Of a stretch of DNA of 64,000 bases, positions 42,368-53,199 are shown piece after piece; position 1 is the stretch's first letter; the number at the start of each line of letters is the position of its first letter. Position numbers and translations under genes: made by a program. A model generated the notes under the pieces. That model had not been told where the DNA came from, searched no databases, and worked only from the letters and a program-made list of their open reading frames with translations. The DNA is from Methanolinea sp. (GTDB lineage Archaea > Halobacteriota > Methanomicrobia > Methanomicrobiales > Methanospirillaceae), in contig JADFDO010000002.1 of assembly GCA_018262855.1 (NCBI GenBank), forward strand, positions 62,001 through 126,000, in the 5' to 3' direction.

Positions 42368-44320
42368 TCAAATCGACTTGCCTCCGTTCTCCTTTTTGAA
42401 AGGTTTGTACATCTTTCCGCCGCCTTCGTAAAATTTTGAGTCAAACTCAACCAGGTGCAGACGGAGGGAATGCAGGAAAGGACTGAACATGGCAAGGATG
42501 AGGTTGAGCGTGTGAAGAAGGACCGCAATAATTATTCCCACCAGGGCCACCTCCATCATCCCACCCAGTTTATTCGCAACCACTGCGAGGATGACGGATG
42601 CCATGCCGATTGCCATGATACGGGAATAGGAGAGAATGTTCGTGACCGTGCTCATGATCTCGAACGTGCCGAAGGCCCCTCCACCATAAAGAATGAGCGG
42701 AAGAGCGATGATTATCAACACTGCCCCGATCGATATGATCAGCGTGGGAAGTGCCATCATCACTCCTCCGAGCACTATCAGCAGACCGGTAATGACAATC
42801 ATCATGCCCGATTTTTCACAGATATGCTTCTTGGCCTTGTCGACGTGTCGCTTGCAGCTCATCTCGGTCCAGGCATTCACGATCCCGATGATGAGACCAA
42901 GAAACACATGGAACACCCCGATCGCAATCGACAGGATCAGGAATGGAACGATCGCCTCCATCCGGTTCCAGGTGATACCCAGGAATGTCTTTGGTTCGAT
43001 CCACCCCATATGTTCGCCCAGATCTCCCAGGAATTCGCCGTACAGCCATCCAAAGATGACCGACCATATTGCTCCCATGATAAGGACATTCATCAGGTGC
43101 TGGAGCCAGTCACGGTCGGAAAACTTCCACTTCATGATGAGGGCAAATGCGATAATAATCAGCCCGTACCCGATGTCTCCCACCATGATCCCGAAGAACA
43201 ACGGAAGAAAAATTGCCATGACCGGGCTTGGATCGAACTCGGTGGATTTTGCCGGGCTGACGACCCGCATGAGAAACTCGAATGGTTTGACAAAACGCGG
43301 GTTATCATAAAATGTCGGTGCCTCGGCCATTTCTTCCGGCGTGAGGATCAGTTCATTGACAATGACCCTCCCACCGAACGTATCCTTGAGTGCATCCCTG
43401 GTTTCATTCAGTGATTTTTTCGGTATCCAGCCTGCCAGTACAAATGTGTATTCCGTCTGGCCTATTTTCGAGAAAATACCCAATTCTTCCGTTCTTTCTC
43501 CAAGAATCCGGTGCAATGCGCTCAGTTCAGTATACCAGCTGGAAGAGATCTTCTCCAGTTCGGCATTCAGGCGGGAGATCTCACGGGTTGAAGCGGCTTT
43601 TTTCTCCTCGATAAGGGTGAAGATCTCGTTGAAAGGTTTTCCCAGGTACTCGGGAGGTAACCGGACCTCGTTCACATTCTGGTCGAAAAAATACGAATGA
43701 ACCTGTTCGGAGTATCTCTTGTTGAAAATTGTGACTGCTGCGATGGTGGCTTCATCAAGGTCGGCTGAAAGCAGTTCAAACTGGCGCTTCGTGATCTCTG
43801 CAAGGGTGTTTCGGATAATATCGATAACATCCTTGAACTCTTTCTGGATCAGGAGCACGGTGACCTCGAACCCTTCCAGTTTCGGCATACTGGTCTCGAG
43901 AGGACGGATCTTTTCGATGATCTTTTCATACCGTCCCAGGTTGATCAGGGCAAGTTCAAGGTCACTCTTCTCTTTTGCGTAGGTCTTCGTGGCCACCTCC
44001 AGTTCGCTGATAACCGTATTTGCACGTGTGAGAAGGCTGTCATGGCCCATTGACTTGAGCGAAGTATAGAAATTCACGATCGCTTTCTCGTCGGTTTTTA
44101 TCTTTGGAAGCGTGAGAAGAATGCCCCCGATTTTTGAATGTGCAACGGTGATATCGCCGACCTGTTCAGCGGTCATTCTCTTGAGCGAAATTTCACCAGG
44201 TGCCATAGGTACAGATGCATCTTCGATATGCACAGTTCCCTTGGCGTACAGGACATCCAGCACGTTGGGCAGATCTTTTTTTGGCCCCAGGACCTGTATT
44301 TTTACCATTTTCTGGAGCAT
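42368..44320 (-). CDS. atpI: A-type ATP synthase subunit I (membrane a-subunit)
   Basis: This is a 650-residue protein. The cytoplasmic N-terminal half (about 1-345) has coiled coils and alternates with alpha/beta lobes. The membrane half has about 7-8 helices with FFGIMVGDIGYGL near 375 and the channel helix SYSRIMAIGMASVILA, with the key Arg in SYSR. It ends LHSLRLHLVEFDSKFYEGGGKMYKPF. It forms the ion half-channels and anchors the stator. It lies 6 bases after atpH. Confidence 0.95.
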   Translation of the reverse strand: MLQKMVKIQVLGPKKDLPNVLDVLYAKGTVHIEDASVPMAPGEISLKRMTAEQVGDITVAHSKIGGILLTLPKIKTDEKAIVNFYTSLKSMGHDSLLTRANTVISELEVATKTYAKEKSDLELALINLGRYEKIIEKIRPLETSMPKLEGFEVTVLLIQKEFKDVIDIIRNTLAEITKRQFELLSADLDEATIAAVTIFNKRYSEQVHSYFFDQNVNEVRLPPEYLGKPFNEIFTLIEEKKAASTREISRLNAELEKISSSWYTELSALHRILGERTEELGIFSKIGQTEYTFVLAGWIPKKSLNETRDALKDTFGGRVIVNELILTPEEMAEAPTFYDNPRFVKPFEFLMRVVSPAKSTEFDPSPVMAIFLPLFFGIMVGDIGYGLIIIAFALIMKWKFSDRDWLQHLMNVLIMGAIWSVIFGWLYGEFLGDLGEHMGWIEPKTFLGITWNRMEAIVPFLILSIAIGVFHVFLGLIIGIVNAWTEMSCKRHVDKAKKHICEKSGMMIVITGLLIVLGGVMMALPTLIISIGAVLIIIALPLILYGGGAFGTFEIMSTVTNILSYSRIMAIGMASVILAVVANKLGGMMEVALVGIIIAVLLHTLNLILAMFSPFLHSLRLHLVEFDSKFYEGGGKMYKPFKKENGGKSI

Positions 44321-44326
44321 GGTTCT

Positions 44327-44647
44327 CTATCCTGTAAGGACAATGCCGACAATTTTTTCAACAGCAGCCGATATGTTCTTCTCCCCCTTTTTCCGGAGTG
44401 AATCGACTTCTTTCTCGGCTTGAGCATTGATCTGTTCCGCTTCAGCCTGGATCTGCTTCATCTCTGTCTTGAGAAAGTCATCTGCAGCCTTCCTGCCCTC
44501 CGCTTCTGAGGAGGTGGTGATCGTCTGGGCTTCTTTCCTAGCCTGATCGATCATCCGATCAGCTTCAACCCTGATGTCGTCGATCCTGACGCCAACCTCA
44601 AGTTCCTTTTCCCGGATTCTCGTTAATAATGACTTTTCAATAGCCAT
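44327..44647 (-). CDS. atpH: A-type ATP synthase stator subunit H
   Basis: The 106-residue, highly charged, fully helical protein starts MAIEKSLLTRIREKELEVGVRID; heptad-like spacing runs to about residue 90. It pairs with E to form the peripheral stalk. ATG 44647 follows GAGGGATAC; a longer frame to 44731 has no such signal. It is first in the operon H-I-K-E-C-F-A-B-D; the promoter lies in 44648-44907, where I see no other gene. Confidence 0.9.
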   Translation of the reverse strand: MAIEKSLLTRIREKELEVGVRIDDIRVEADRMIDQARKEAQTITTSSEAEGRKAADDFLKTEMKQIQAEAEQINAQAEKEVDSLRKKGEKNISAAVEKIVGIVLTG

Positions 44648-44907
44648 GTCGTATCCCTCTCCACACACGAAGGTTTTCCCGGTGCTTTCTGATTCCGGGA
44701 TATGTTCTTTTCTCCTGCAGTGCTCCCTCATTGAGGGATTTCAGGAGCACCACTGCCAGGTGATTATGATTATTCTCCCCCGCAATCCGTACCGGGTTAC
44801 ATATCAGTCTGGGTTGATCCACGCGTTTCATTCAATGTCAAGGCCTCCCATGTCAACCCATATGGCGGCGGTATATGGGTTTGTTCTTCGATGAATTCCT
44901 TTACCCT

Positions 44908-45084
44908 TTAAATTCCATGGCGATTGCGAAGCATGGCGGTGACGCCGTGGCACTGTGTGTAGGTGGATCGCTCGGGGAGTGTTGAGTGCGAACTCCCTGA
45001 AGCGTTCTGAATCCGCTCTTCGCATCGCTTCAGGGCGAGAAGTTTTAACTTCCCGATCATTTCCATCGTCTGTTCGCTGACCAT
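44908..45084 (-). pseudogene. Possible IstB-like transposition ATPase fragment
   Basis: A 58-codon frame starts MVSEQTMEMIGKLKLLALKRCEERIQ, which resembles the N-terminus of IS21-type IstB proteins (about 250 residues), then runs into unrelated sequence and stops. GAGGGAG lies upstream. If real it is a remnant of an insertion sequence between the two ATPase operons. The match is by eye and weak. Confidence 0.25.
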
Positions 45085-45705
45085 TTCGCATCATCTCCCT
45101 CTGATGAAGGGCTAATAGAGTATCTGTTCTGGGTAATATAATTTACTATAGTGTCAATCCGATAGCCAGAAATTTTTTTATAATTTTATTTTTTTTCCCG
45201 TTTCATTGAGAAATGCGCGCATGGGTAGTGAATAATGGCACGTAGTAAATAAAAATGGATGAACATTCTGATTGATTTTTCCGCATATAATCTCCGGTAT
45301 TTTTCTGATCGCTCTTGAAAAAGGAGACATTTATGAGAGTGAATCTGCTCGCGCCGGGTATTCCATTCAGAATGGTTCTGTGCGTTGTGTAGTGAGGAAT
45401 ATAATTACACACTTATTTCGTGATGCACAAGGAATCCTCATGAAGAGGCCACCGGGCTTCTCTATTCCTTCAATGCCGGGTCAGTGAGGGAGGAGCAGGA
45501 ATCATCACCGAAATACGAAGTCTTTTTCATTTCAAATTGAGATGATCCCCCTCAGGAAAAGCACATGGAGAAGAGAGATGCCTGAACTGGATTGGACGGG
45601 AACCAAAGGGGATCGCGGTTATTGTGAGTCATTCATACTCCATGAGTATCGTGGATGTGCTTCAGAAGATGAGCAAAACATCATAGAGTGAGGAGACGGG
45701 ACGAT
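45085..45705. other. AT-rich gap between ATPase operons, no firm gene
   Basis: These roughly 620 bases are AT-rich, especially 45130-45300. A 37-codon frame at 45578-45691 (MPELDWTGTKGDRGYC...) ends just before the UspA ribosome binding site; it is unsupported by any family. Confidence 0.4.
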
Positions 45706-46617
45706 ATGTTTTCCAGGATCCTTTTTCCCACTGATTTCTCTGAATACGCGAAGAGAATCCTCGATTGTATCACAGGATTTCCAGGAGTGAAAGAGGTGCT
45801 CCTGCTCCATGTGATCGAAGAGACGAGATCTCCATGGGGGGGAGGGGAGATAGGAATCGCACTCTCCCATAATGAAAAAATCACTCTTCGTGAAGAGAAG
45901 CGCTATTTAGAGTCACTCGGGAGCCACATCCGGGTCACTTCGATGGTGAAAATATCGTCCGATACCGCGGAAGCCATCATCGAGTATGCGGAAGAGAAGG
46001 ATGTATCCCTCATCGTAATCGGGGCTCGTGGGAAAAGCCTGATAGAGGGAATCCTCCTCGGCAGTGTTTCGATGGCAGTCCTCCGCAGGAGCAGGACAAG
46101 TGTCCTCATCATGCGACATCGGGTTGTCGAGGAGATCGATGGGAAAAAGAGATACCAGCAATACTGTCCGATGCTCCTCTCCCGAGTCCTTTGCCCTGTG
46201 GATTTCTCTCCTTACTCGGAGCATGCGATATCCCGTCTCCTTGCAACAGAGGGCGTAGGCGAAGTCATACTCGTATATGTGGTATCACGAGGTGAGAGCA
46301 GTGAGGAGATTGCCCGTTGCCAGAAGCGGGCAAGGGAACTGGGTCTGGATCTCCGGAGTAGATTTACTTCGCAGCGCATCCCGGCCCGTGTGATTGTGAG
46401 AACAGGTAATCCCGCATCGGAGATCATCCGGGTCGCCGAAGAAGAGGATGTCTCGCTCATCTGGATGAGCTATAGCGGGAGGGGCTGGTTCCGGGAACTC
46501 CTGATTGGAAGTACGGCGGATCATGTTGCAGTGAATTCAACGTGTCCCGTCATGATCATCCGCTCGAAATCTCCGGAGGACGTCTCCACTAATACGCCAA
46601 GGGTAGATGCATCGTGA
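45706..46617 (+). CDS. Tandem universal stress protein (two UspA domains)
   Basis: The 303-residue protein has two UspA folds: residues 1-140 (FSRILFPTDFSEYAKRIL, ending IGARGKSLIEGILLGSVS) and 155-290 (LSRVLCPVDFSPYSEHAI, ending SGRGWFRELLIGSTADHVAV). The GxxG-X9-G(S/T) nucleotide loop is intact in the first domain (GARGKSLIEGILLGS). In the second it is altered to SYSGRG, so only one ATP site may work. ATG 45706 follows GAGGAGACGG. It stands alone between the two ATPase operons. Confidence 0.92.
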   Translation: MFSRILFPTDFSEYAKRILDCITGFPGVKEVLLLHVIEETRSPWGGGEIGIALSHNEKITLREEKRYLESLGSHIRVTSMVKISSDTAEAIIEYAEEKDVSLIVIGARGKSLIEGILLGSVSMAVLRRSRTSVLIMRHRVVEEIDGKKRYQQYCPMLLSRVLCPVDFSPYSEHAISRLLATEGVGEVILVYVVSRGESSEEIARCQKRARELGLDLRSRFTSQRIPARVIVRTGNPASEIIRVAEEEDVSLIWMSYSGRGWFRELLIGSTADHVAVNSTCPVMIIRSKSPEDVSTNTPRVDAS

Positions 46618-46758
46618 TATACCTTCACCAGTGGTAGTGGGGATTGAGCATCTACCCTTGTGGTATTTTTGCTCTTTGAAATTTGGGTGAGGGAGATTTC
46701 TTGAAAAAATTGGAATACCTGGAATTTTTTATCGGTGTTACCCGGACTCCCTGGAATA

Positions 46759-47214
46759 TCAGGTACCAAACCTTCCCAGGATACCGAGCGTGAATGCCAT
46801 CACCAGCAACGCCACGGTCTCGGTCATCCCAAGCACAATCATGTAATTCCCGAATCCCTTTCCTGTCTCCCCCATCGCATCGCATGCGCATGCGGCACAT
46901 TTTCCCTGAAAGAAGGCCGAGAGACCGATGGCGGCCCCGCAGAACGCTCCAATACCCCAGAGGTAAATGCCCTGCGCGGCAATTTCGTACATCCGGTTCA
47001 TGACGATCATACCATAAATCGTCTGGGTCAGCGGCGCACCGACAAATGCAACGAGCATGAACGCTGCCGGTTTATTCTGGCTGTAGTTCTTCTTCCAGGC
47101 TCCTATTGCAGCCATACCGGCTGTTCCTGCTCCAGCTGCGGACCCGCAGGCAGCAAGGGCGAGCACAAGGCTCAGTCCCAGGTCCTGAAATTGCGTCAGT
47201 AAATTTGCCTCCAT
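46759..47214 (-). CDS. Second ATPase: 16-kDa proteolipid subunit K
   Basis: The 151-residue protein has four helices formed by two fused hairpins. Ion-site residues by comparison with Enterococcus hirae NtpK are Thr63-Gln64 (PLTQTIYG), Gln103 (AFFQGKC) and Glu132 (MTETVALL), a sodium-type site with a single acidic residue per four helices. The first hairpin lacks its own acidic residue. Cys92, 106, 109 and 111 cluster near the second loop. It is the last gene of the second operon and quite unlike the 72-residue K at 41944. Confidence 0.92.
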   Translation of the reverse strand: MEANLLTQFQDLGLSLVLALAACGSAAGAGTAGMAAIGAWKKNYSQNKPAAFMLVAFVGAPLTQTIYGMIVMNRMYEIAAQGIYLWGIGAFCGAAIGLSAFFQGKCAACACDAMGETGKGFGNYMIVLGMTETVALLVMAFTLGILGRFGT

Positions 47215-47229
47215 GATACCCTCCAGATT

Positions 47230-49017
47230 TTATTCCTCCCTGAGTGGTTCGTATGCCGTTCCGCTCCATATCACATTTGCATGCCCTGAAAACTCAAGCA
47301 CGTTCAACCTGACACCGTGCACCAGGACAGACATCGGTCCCAGAAGGATGTTTAAGCCATGGCCGGTGATAAGAATTACGACTCCTGCTACCAGGGCCAC
47401 GATCCCATCCCCAAACTCGAATGCCAGGGTGTTGGTAGTCTCAGAGATCGCGAGGGTCGCCAGCCCGACCGCGAAGAGACGGATGTACGAGACCACATCA
47501 GTAAAGTTATTCACAATGCTCAACGCTACCGCCCCGAGCCCGGTTCCTATGCCCTTGAAGATATTCCGCTGGGGATGAGTGAAGAGGACAACGAGGAGAA
47601 TTCCTGCCAGGATGAGCCATATCCCGAATGAGGGAAATCCCACGCCGAGTATCAGTGTCCTGGCGAGGAAAAAGGCAGTCCAGAGTACACAGATCCAGCC
47701 GATATCTGCAAAGAGGGCGAGCGAGGGGTATTTCAGGGAGGCATTCCATGCATGGGCGATAGAGAGGTGAAGCGCTCCCAGGAAGAAGCAGAACGACTGC
47801 ATGAAGCCGGTGTCATTGAGCTGGGGAACAGGGGGCTGGTATCCGGCTGCCAGGAACCAGGTCTGGCCAAAGAAGGTGCCGGTTAAGAGACCCCATACCA
47901 ACGCACAGCCACCCAGGAGATAAAAGAGTGTGATGGTGGTCTTCATCTCCGGATTCTCCATGATCATCTTCCGGAGCACGAATTTCTGCAATAGGAGAGT
48001 AATGATGAGGTAGGCGAGTCCGTACCCCGCATCGCCGATCAGGATACCGAAGAAAATACTGAAGAATACAAGAAAGATGGCGCTTGTGTCAAGCTCCCGG
48101 TATCCCGGGGTGAGACCGAGGAGACCGAGCACGGGCTTTATCAGGCTGATCCACCTGGGATTCCTTATAAGGGTCGGAACCTCGTCGACATCCGAAGGAT
48201 CGGTGACCAGTACGCCCCATTTCCTCCGTTTTGCCTCAGAAAGAAGCGGCGCTTCCATGTCATACGGGATGTAGCCGGTGACGTAACAGATTGATCCTTC
48301 CCTGCCCATGCCATGCACAACCTCCCGGAATTCTATCTCTTTCTCGATTTTTTTCTGTGTCGCGATGAAATCTTCACGAAAGCGGGAGTCGTCGCAGATT
48401 TCCTGCTGTATCTTCTCTATGGAAGTGAGAATCTCCGTGTGTTCCGTTTTCAAGGCCGTGACGCCCTTCTTGGGCGGCGGCACTTCGAGGAACGGGCAGT
48501 CAAACGCCCTGCGTGATATCGTCACGCAATGGGCAATGTCCCCTGTGGTGAAGATGGTCTTCACGATCACGTCGGCGGGAAAGTTCACCTTCTCTTTTAA
48601 CGGGACCTGGTACAGGGTAAGGTAAATTTCGTGTCTCTTCAGGTTCTCTACCTGTTCCTGGTCAATATCTCCCCAGGACTCCCATTCACGAACCTGCCCG
48701 AGGATGTTCCTTGACTGGGATTCCAGCTGATCCCTGCGCTTTGCACGCTCGATAAGCCTGCCGGAGATCTCTCTCCAATCCCCGTCAATTGGCTCCTGGG
48801 GCGGATTCCTGACCCCTGACAGGGTTGCGGAGTCCAGGATATCGATTGAGGATCTGATGAAGGAAACCTGTTCTTTCAGACCGGTTATATCGCTCCCTGA
48901 TGGTACATTCTGGTGCTCGACGTGAAGGAGACCGAGGCTTCGCACGTACTTCACCGTGGATTCAGCGTCCCCGGTTTCACAGAGGATCGCGGCCTTCTTC
49001 ATCGGGACGATCATCAT
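47230..49017 (-). CDS. Second ATPase: membrane subunit I
   Basis: This 595-residue protein has a cytoplasmic N-terminal half starting MKKAAILCETGDAESTVKYVRSLGLLHVEH and a membrane half with FFGILIGDAGYGLAY and the channel helix SYIRLFAVGLATLAIS, including the Arg of SYIR. It ends LVHGVRLNVLEFSGHANV, the form found in bacterial V-type enzymes. It is shorter than AtpI at 42368. It overlaps subunit D by 4 bases (ATGA). Confidence 0.93.
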   Translation of the reverse strand: MMIVPMKKAAILCETGDAESTVKYVRSLGLLHVEHQNVPSGSDITGLKEQVSFIRSSIDILDSATLSGVRNPPQEPIDGDWREISGRLIERAKRRDQLESQSRNILGQVREWESWGDIDQEQVENLKRHEIYLTLYQVPLKEKVNFPADVIVKTIFTTGDIAHCVTISRRAFDCPFLEVPPPKKGVTALKTEHTEILTSIEKIQQEICDDSRFREDFIATQKKIEKEIEFREVVHGMGREGSICYVTGYIPYDMEAPLLSEAKRRKWGVLVTDPSDVDEVPTLIRNPRWISLIKPVLGLLGLTPGYRELDTSAIFLVFFSIFFGILIGDAGYGLAYLIITLLLQKFVLRKMIMENPEMKTTITLFYLLGGCALVWGLLTGTFFGQTWFLAAGYQPPVPQLNDTGFMQSFCFFLGALHLSIAHAWNASLKYPSLALFADIGWICVLWTAFFLARTLILGVGFPSFGIWLILAGILLVVLFTHPQRNIFKGIGTGLGAVALSIVNNFTDVVSYIRLFAVGLATLAISETTNTLAFEFGDGIVALVAGVVILITGHGLNILLGPMSVLVHGVRLNVLEFSGHANVIWSGTAYEPLREE

Positions 49018-49622
49018 GCCACCCCGCTCGCATTCGATTCTTCTATCTTCTTCTTGGCGATCTTGCTCCTGCCCACCGCGTTTGTCATCTGGTCGCCAAG
49101 ATGGATCTTGATGAGGCGAATCGCCTCTTTCGCCTCGGGGATCTTCACTTTCTCGAACAGGTTGACCCGCTGCGTGGTGATGCGGAGTTCCTGGCTGAGG
49201 ATCGCGATCCCGTTCCTGATGACATCTGCCTCTTCACGGAGAGAAACGATCTCCCTGAGTGCAATGAGGCCCCCGTCGAGCCAGGGAGGTGAAAGGAAAA
49301 GGTCGTAGTCTGCCTTCCCAAATTCCACACACTCGTATAACGGAATATCAACCCCTGCAATATTTTTCCCTGATATGACAACCTGAACCGGCGTGAGCCA
49401 CCCCGCGATTCCCGGCATCTCTCCCAGGAGCCCGGCCCAATCCCTTGCAGTCTCCTCCTTCTGAGCAAGGGCACGGGAGACCTCGCTTAGAGCAGTCTGA
49501 AGGTGCACAATCTCCAGCTGCAGCTGCTGCTTCTTCAGCTGCAGGGTGGGCAGGTACCTTTCGTACTGCCGCAGGGCATCCCTCATTCGCTTGAGTTCAC
49601 CCTGTGATAGTTTCACTTTCAT
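49014..49622 (-). CDS. Second ATPase: subunit D
   Basis: The 202-residue coiled-coil shaft subunit has [30 protein letters not shown] at the start and [33 protein letters not shown] near the end, the D-type closing helix. It is only distantly similar to the D subunit at 36136, as expected for a separate lineage. It overlaps the B gene by 26 bases. Confidence 0.92.
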   Translation of the reverse strand: MKVKLSQGELKRMRDALRQYERYLPTLQLKKQQLQLEIVHLQTALSEVSRALAQKEETARDWAGLLGEMPGIAGWLTPVQVVISGKNIAGVDIPLYECVEFGKADYDLFLSPPWLDGGLIALREIVSLREEADVIRNGIAILSQELRITTQRVNLFEKVKIPEAKEAIRLIKIHLGDQMTNAVGRSKIAKKKIEESNASGVA

Positions 49623-50916
49623 GGGTCTTCGGCCAGTATGCGTCGATCATCGATCTCTTGATCCCGGTCTCCTCCGGGGAGAAGCACTCACCCAAAATCT
49701 CCCAGCCAAGGTCAAGCGCTCCTTCGAGGGGAATATTGACGCCAAGAGACATCATCTTCTCCTCGAAGAGCTTTCCGTATTTGAGGAGCTTCTGGTCCCA
49801 TGCACTCATCTGGAACCCCATGGCCTGCTTCTCCAGGGTCTCACGGTATTCGGCAAAGAGCTGGATCATGGTGTCCATGATCGTCCTGTGGTCATCCCGG
49901 GTCTTCCCGTTCACCTGCTGCTTCAGCCGGCTCAGGGATCCAAACGGCTCGATCACGCTGTTTTTCAGGTAAAACTGTCCCTCCGTGATGTAACCCGTGT
50001 TGTCCGGGATGGGGTGCGTCACGTCATCGCCGGGCATCGTGGTCGCGGCAAGAATCGTGATCGAGCCGGCAGTGTCAAAGTCGACGGCTTTCTCATACCT
50101 CGCTGCCAGCTGGCTGTAAAGATCTCCGGGGTAACCCCGGTTGGAAGGGATCTGTTCCATGGTGATCGAGATAACCTTCAATGCATCGCAGAAATTGCTC
50201 ATGTCCGTCAGCAGCACGAGTACCCGTTTTCCCGCGAGGGCAAAATGTTCCGCGACTGCCAGGCTGATATCTGGAACAAGGAGGCATTCCACAATCGGAT
50301 CCGCTGCAGTGTGCATGAACACGATCGAACGGGAGAGCGCTCCATGCTCCTCAAGGGTGTCCCTGAAAAAGAGAAAATCGTCGTACTTCAATCCCATGCC
50401 ACCGAGAATGATGATGTCGACTTCCGCCTGGATCGCGATCCTCGCGAGGAGCTCGTTATAAGGCTCTCCGGCTATTGAAAAAATGGGAAGTTTCTGGGAT
50501 TCAACGAGGGAATTGAAGACATCGATCATCGGGATGCCAGTCCGGATCATCTTGTTGGGGACGATCCTCTTCACGGGATTGACCGGCGGTCCGCCGATAT
50601 CAACAAGATCATCGGAGAGTTCGGGCCCCCTGTCGAGCGGCATCCCGCTCCCGTTGAAGATCCGGCCCAGGAGTGCATCGCCGGTGGAGACTCGCATAGG
50701 GTGCCCGAGGAACCTGACCCTGTCACCCGTCGAGATACCGCGGCTCCCGGCAAAGACCTGGAGGAATACCTTCCTCCCGTCGAGCCGGATCACCTGTGCG
50801 AGTGAAGACCCGCGCCCGGTCATCACCTGGGCAAGCTCCATATTCCCCACATCATCGGCCTCAACGGTGATGACATCGCCTGCAATCTGGGTGATTCTCG
50901 AGTAGAACTTATGCAT
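49597..50916 (-). CDS. Second ATPase: subunit B
   Basis: The 439-residue non-catalytic head subunit starts [21 protein letters not shown] and has [49 protein letters not shown] and [19 protein letters not shown] 50916 is preferred over GTG 50925; it overlaps the A stop and has GGTGAG upstream. Compared with AtpB at 36783 it is 27 residues shorter and more like spirochaete/chlamydial versions in my reading. Confidence 0.92.
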   Translation of the reverse strand: MHKFYSRITQIAGDVITVEADDVGNMELAQVMTGRGSSLAQVIRLDGRKVFLQVFAGSRGISTGDRVRFLGHPMRVSTGDALLGRIFNGSGMPLDRGPELSDDLVDIGGPPVNPVKRIVPNKMIRTGIPMIDVFNSLVESQKLPIFSIAGEPYNELLARIAIQAEVDIIILGGMGLKYDDFLFFRDTLEEHGALSRSIVFMHTAADPIVECLLVPDISLAVAEHFALAGKRVLVLLTDMSNFCDALKVISITMEQIPSNRGYPGDLYSQLAARYEKAVDFDTAGSITILAATTMPGDDVTHPIPDNTGYITEGQFYLKNSVIEPFGSLSRLKQQVNGKTRDDHRTIMDTMIQLFAEYRETLEKQAMGFQMSAWDQKLLKYGKLFEEKMMSLGVNIPLEGALDLGWEILGECFSPEETGIKRSMIDAYWPKTHESETITG

Positions 50917-52654
50917 GGGACGCACTCACCGCCCTTTCATGCAGGAGTCCGCGGATCTCCTCCTCGGTATTCCTGAATTCCTCGCTCTTCCATTGCGCGG
51001 AATTCCATCCCCTGAATACCTGCCGGAGCTGCTGGAAGAAATGCAGCGCTTCGTCCTTGTTTTTGAATGTGAAATTTGAATCCAGGATATGGTAGATGAA
51101 TTCGAACACGTATATCTGCCGGTCTTCCGGAGTAGCCTCATCCACCGGGTCAAACGCATTCTGCTGGAGATAGACGAAATCAAAGAACTCGGCTTTGAGA
51201 TATTCTATGTAATCGGGGAGGGAGGTCCCCTCTTCACCGACAACCTTCATCATCTGCGCAACGTCGTTGCCCTTGCGGAGGATCTCCTGCCCCCGCATTC
51301 TCTGGATCTCATCGATGATGCTCCTGTACTTGCTCCAGCTGATCAGCGGATCGATCGCAGGATACCTCCGGGCATCGGAACGACTCCGGGACAGGCCGTG
51401 GAATGCACCGACCACTTTCAGCGTTGCCTGGGTAACGGGCTCTTCAAAGTTGCCACCTGCGGGACTGACTGCTCCGCCTATGGTGACAGAGCCGGTGGCA
51501 CCGTTGTGGAGCCGGACAAGACCTGCCCGCTCGTAGAATGATGCGATATGTGATTCGAGGTATGCGGGAAATGCCTCCTCCCCGGGGATCTCCTCAAGCC
51601 TTCCCGACATCTCCCGCATTGCCTGTGCCCACCGGGACGTTGAATCGGCGAGGAGCAGCACGTGGAGACCCATCTGTCGGTAATACTCGGCAATCGTGAC
51701 CGCGGTGTAGACACTTGATTCCCTTGCAGCGACGGGCATGGAGCTCGTGTTGCAGATAATGACCGTACGGTCGCTGAGTGGACGGTGAGTCCGGGGATCG
51801 ATCAGCGTCGGGAATGTCTTGATCGTCTCCACCACCTCTCCAGCACGTTCACCGCAGGCCGCGATCACGACCACATCGGCATCGGCATGCCGGCTGATCA
51901 GCTGCTGCAACACGGTTTTTCCAGCCCCGAAGGGACCCGGGATACAGTATGTCCCGCCCCGGGCGACCGGAAAGAGGGAGTCGATCAGCCTCATCTTGGT
52001 GACAAGTGGTTCGGTGGGCTTGAGCTTCTCTGCATATGCCCTGATCGGGATCTTTACAGGCCATGTCTGGCTGAGAAAAACCGGGTGGATAGACCCCTTT
52101 TCATCCATGAGATGGGCAACCGGCTGGCGCTTCGTGTAGACCCCTGGATTTGCCACCGAATCGACCTTGAATACCCCCTCCCAGGAGAAAGGGACCATGC
52201 ATGAATGCCGGAAGAGTTTCTCCTCCACAAAGCCGACTGCGTCTCCGGCACGGACTGTATCTCCCGGTTGCACGAGTGGGGAGAACTGCCATTCCCTGGA
52301 CTCAGGCAGTGGATCGATATAGATACCGCGTTTAAGGAAAAATCCGCATTGTTCTGCAAGTTCTGGCAGTGGGTTCTGGAGACCGTCGAATATCTGGCCG
52401 AGCATCCCCGGGCCGAGTTCGACCGAGAGGAGTTCACCGGTGAACTCGACGTGTTCCCCGACTCTCAGCCTCCCGGTATCTTCGTAAACCTGCATCTCGG
52501 CAAGGTTCCCACGGACCCTGATAATCTCAGATTTGAGACGTTCTTCTCCGTGCAGGATGAAGGCAACCTCGTTCTGCATGACAGGCGAATCAAATGCTGC
52601 AGTCACCATGTTCCCGCTTATCTTTGTGATCCGGCCTATCCGTTTCGCGGTCAT
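50909..52654 (-). CDS. Second ATPase: catalytic subunit A
   Basis: The 581-residue protein has Walker [13 protein letters not shown], then [14 protein letters not shown] and [26 protein letters not shown], all intact, so it should be an active ATPase. The N-terminal part has the A-type non-homologous insert. Its P-loop (GPFGAGKT) differs from the GGFGTGKT of the neighbouring operon. It starts immediately after the stop of the DUF2764 gene. Confidence 0.95.
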   Translation of the reverse strand: MTAKRIGRITKISGNMVTAAFDSPVMQNEVAFILHGEERLKSEIIRVRGNLAEMQVYEDTGRLRVGEHVEFTGELLSVELGPGMLGQIFDGLQNPLPELAEQCGFFLKRGIYIDPLPESREWQFSPLVQPGDTVRAGDAVGFVEEKLFRHSCMVPFSWEGVFKVDSVANPGVYTKRQPVAHLMDEKGSIHPVFLSQTWPVKIPIRAYAEKLKPTEPLVTKMRLIDSLFPVARGGTYCIPGPFGAGKTVLQQLISRHADADVVVIAACGERAGEVVETIKTFPTLIDPRTHRPLSDRTVIICNTSSMPVAARESSVYTAVTIAEYYRQMGLHVLLLADSTSRWAQAMREMSGRLEEIPGEEAFPAYLESHIASFYERAGLVRLHNGATGSVTIGGAVSPAGGNFEEPVTQATLKVVGAFHGLSRSRSDARRYPAIDPLISWSKYRSIIDEIQRMRGQEILRKGNDVAQMMKVVGEEGTSLPDYIEYLKAEFFDFVYLQQNAFDPVDEATPEDRQIYVFEFIYHILDSNFTFKNKDEALHFFQQLRQVFRGWNSAQWKSEEFRNTEEEIRGLLHERAVSASHA

Positions 52655-53194
52655 TTATCCCCTTGGCAGAGTGAGGACGTGTTCAAGCATGCGGCCCGCA
52701 TCAGCCTTCCCGACATTCTCCCATCGGATGAGAATCAGCAACTTGTATGCATAGGTTATCAGCAGGTCAACATCAAAATGATGCCCGGTCGCGATATGAT
52801 CGAGGGCTTTCCAGCGCTCCTCGTCGATGGCACGCTCGGCCTCAAGGAGTAACGGATTGCCCATCGCCGCGACTGCAGAGGCTGCGAGGGAAGAATCCGC
52901 GATGATTCCCCCCCGCAGGTGAGCGGCAGGGTCGGCATGAATCCTCTGTGCCCGAATCTTGACGAGCTCGTTTCTCAATGCAGTATCAAAATCCATCCAT
53001 TTTTGAAGGGTTCTCTGTCCTTTTCTGTATTCCGAATACTGCCCGGGTTCTGGCAGCGAAGAGAGGATGTAATAGTCGTTGTCCGGTATACGATGGTGAC
53101 ATATTTCGATGAACTGTTCGTACGAAAACGGCGGTTTCATCCCAAAATGGAGCATCGGGAGGCTTGATACGAGGAAGGGATAAAAATCGGCCAT
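52655..53194 (-). CDS. Second ATPase: DUF2764 subunit
   Basis: The 179-residue helical protein starts MADFYPFLVSSLPMLHFG, the DUF2764 pattern, and ends with HVLTLPRG. In bacterial V-type operons this gene takes the place of subunit C, and it is thought to be part of the complex. ATG 53194 fits the family; GTG 53203, overlapping the E stop, is an alternative. Its presence here is strong evidence that this operon is of the bacterial type. Confidence 0.88.
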   Translation of the reverse strand: MADFYPFLVSSLPMLHFGMKPPFSYEQFIEICHHRIPDNDYYILSSLPEPGQYSEYRKGQRTLQKWMDFDTALRNELVKIRAQRIHADPAAHLRGGIIADSSLAASAVAAMGNPLLLEAERAIDEERWKALDHIATGHHFDVDLLITYAYKLLILIRWENVGKADAGRMLEHVLTLPRG

Positions 53195-53199
53195 CGTTG

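Noticed and set aside
45578-45691. 37-codon frame upstream of the UspA gene
   Set aside because: Too short to judge, no similarity and only a weak ribosome binding site; mentioned under the gap entry only.
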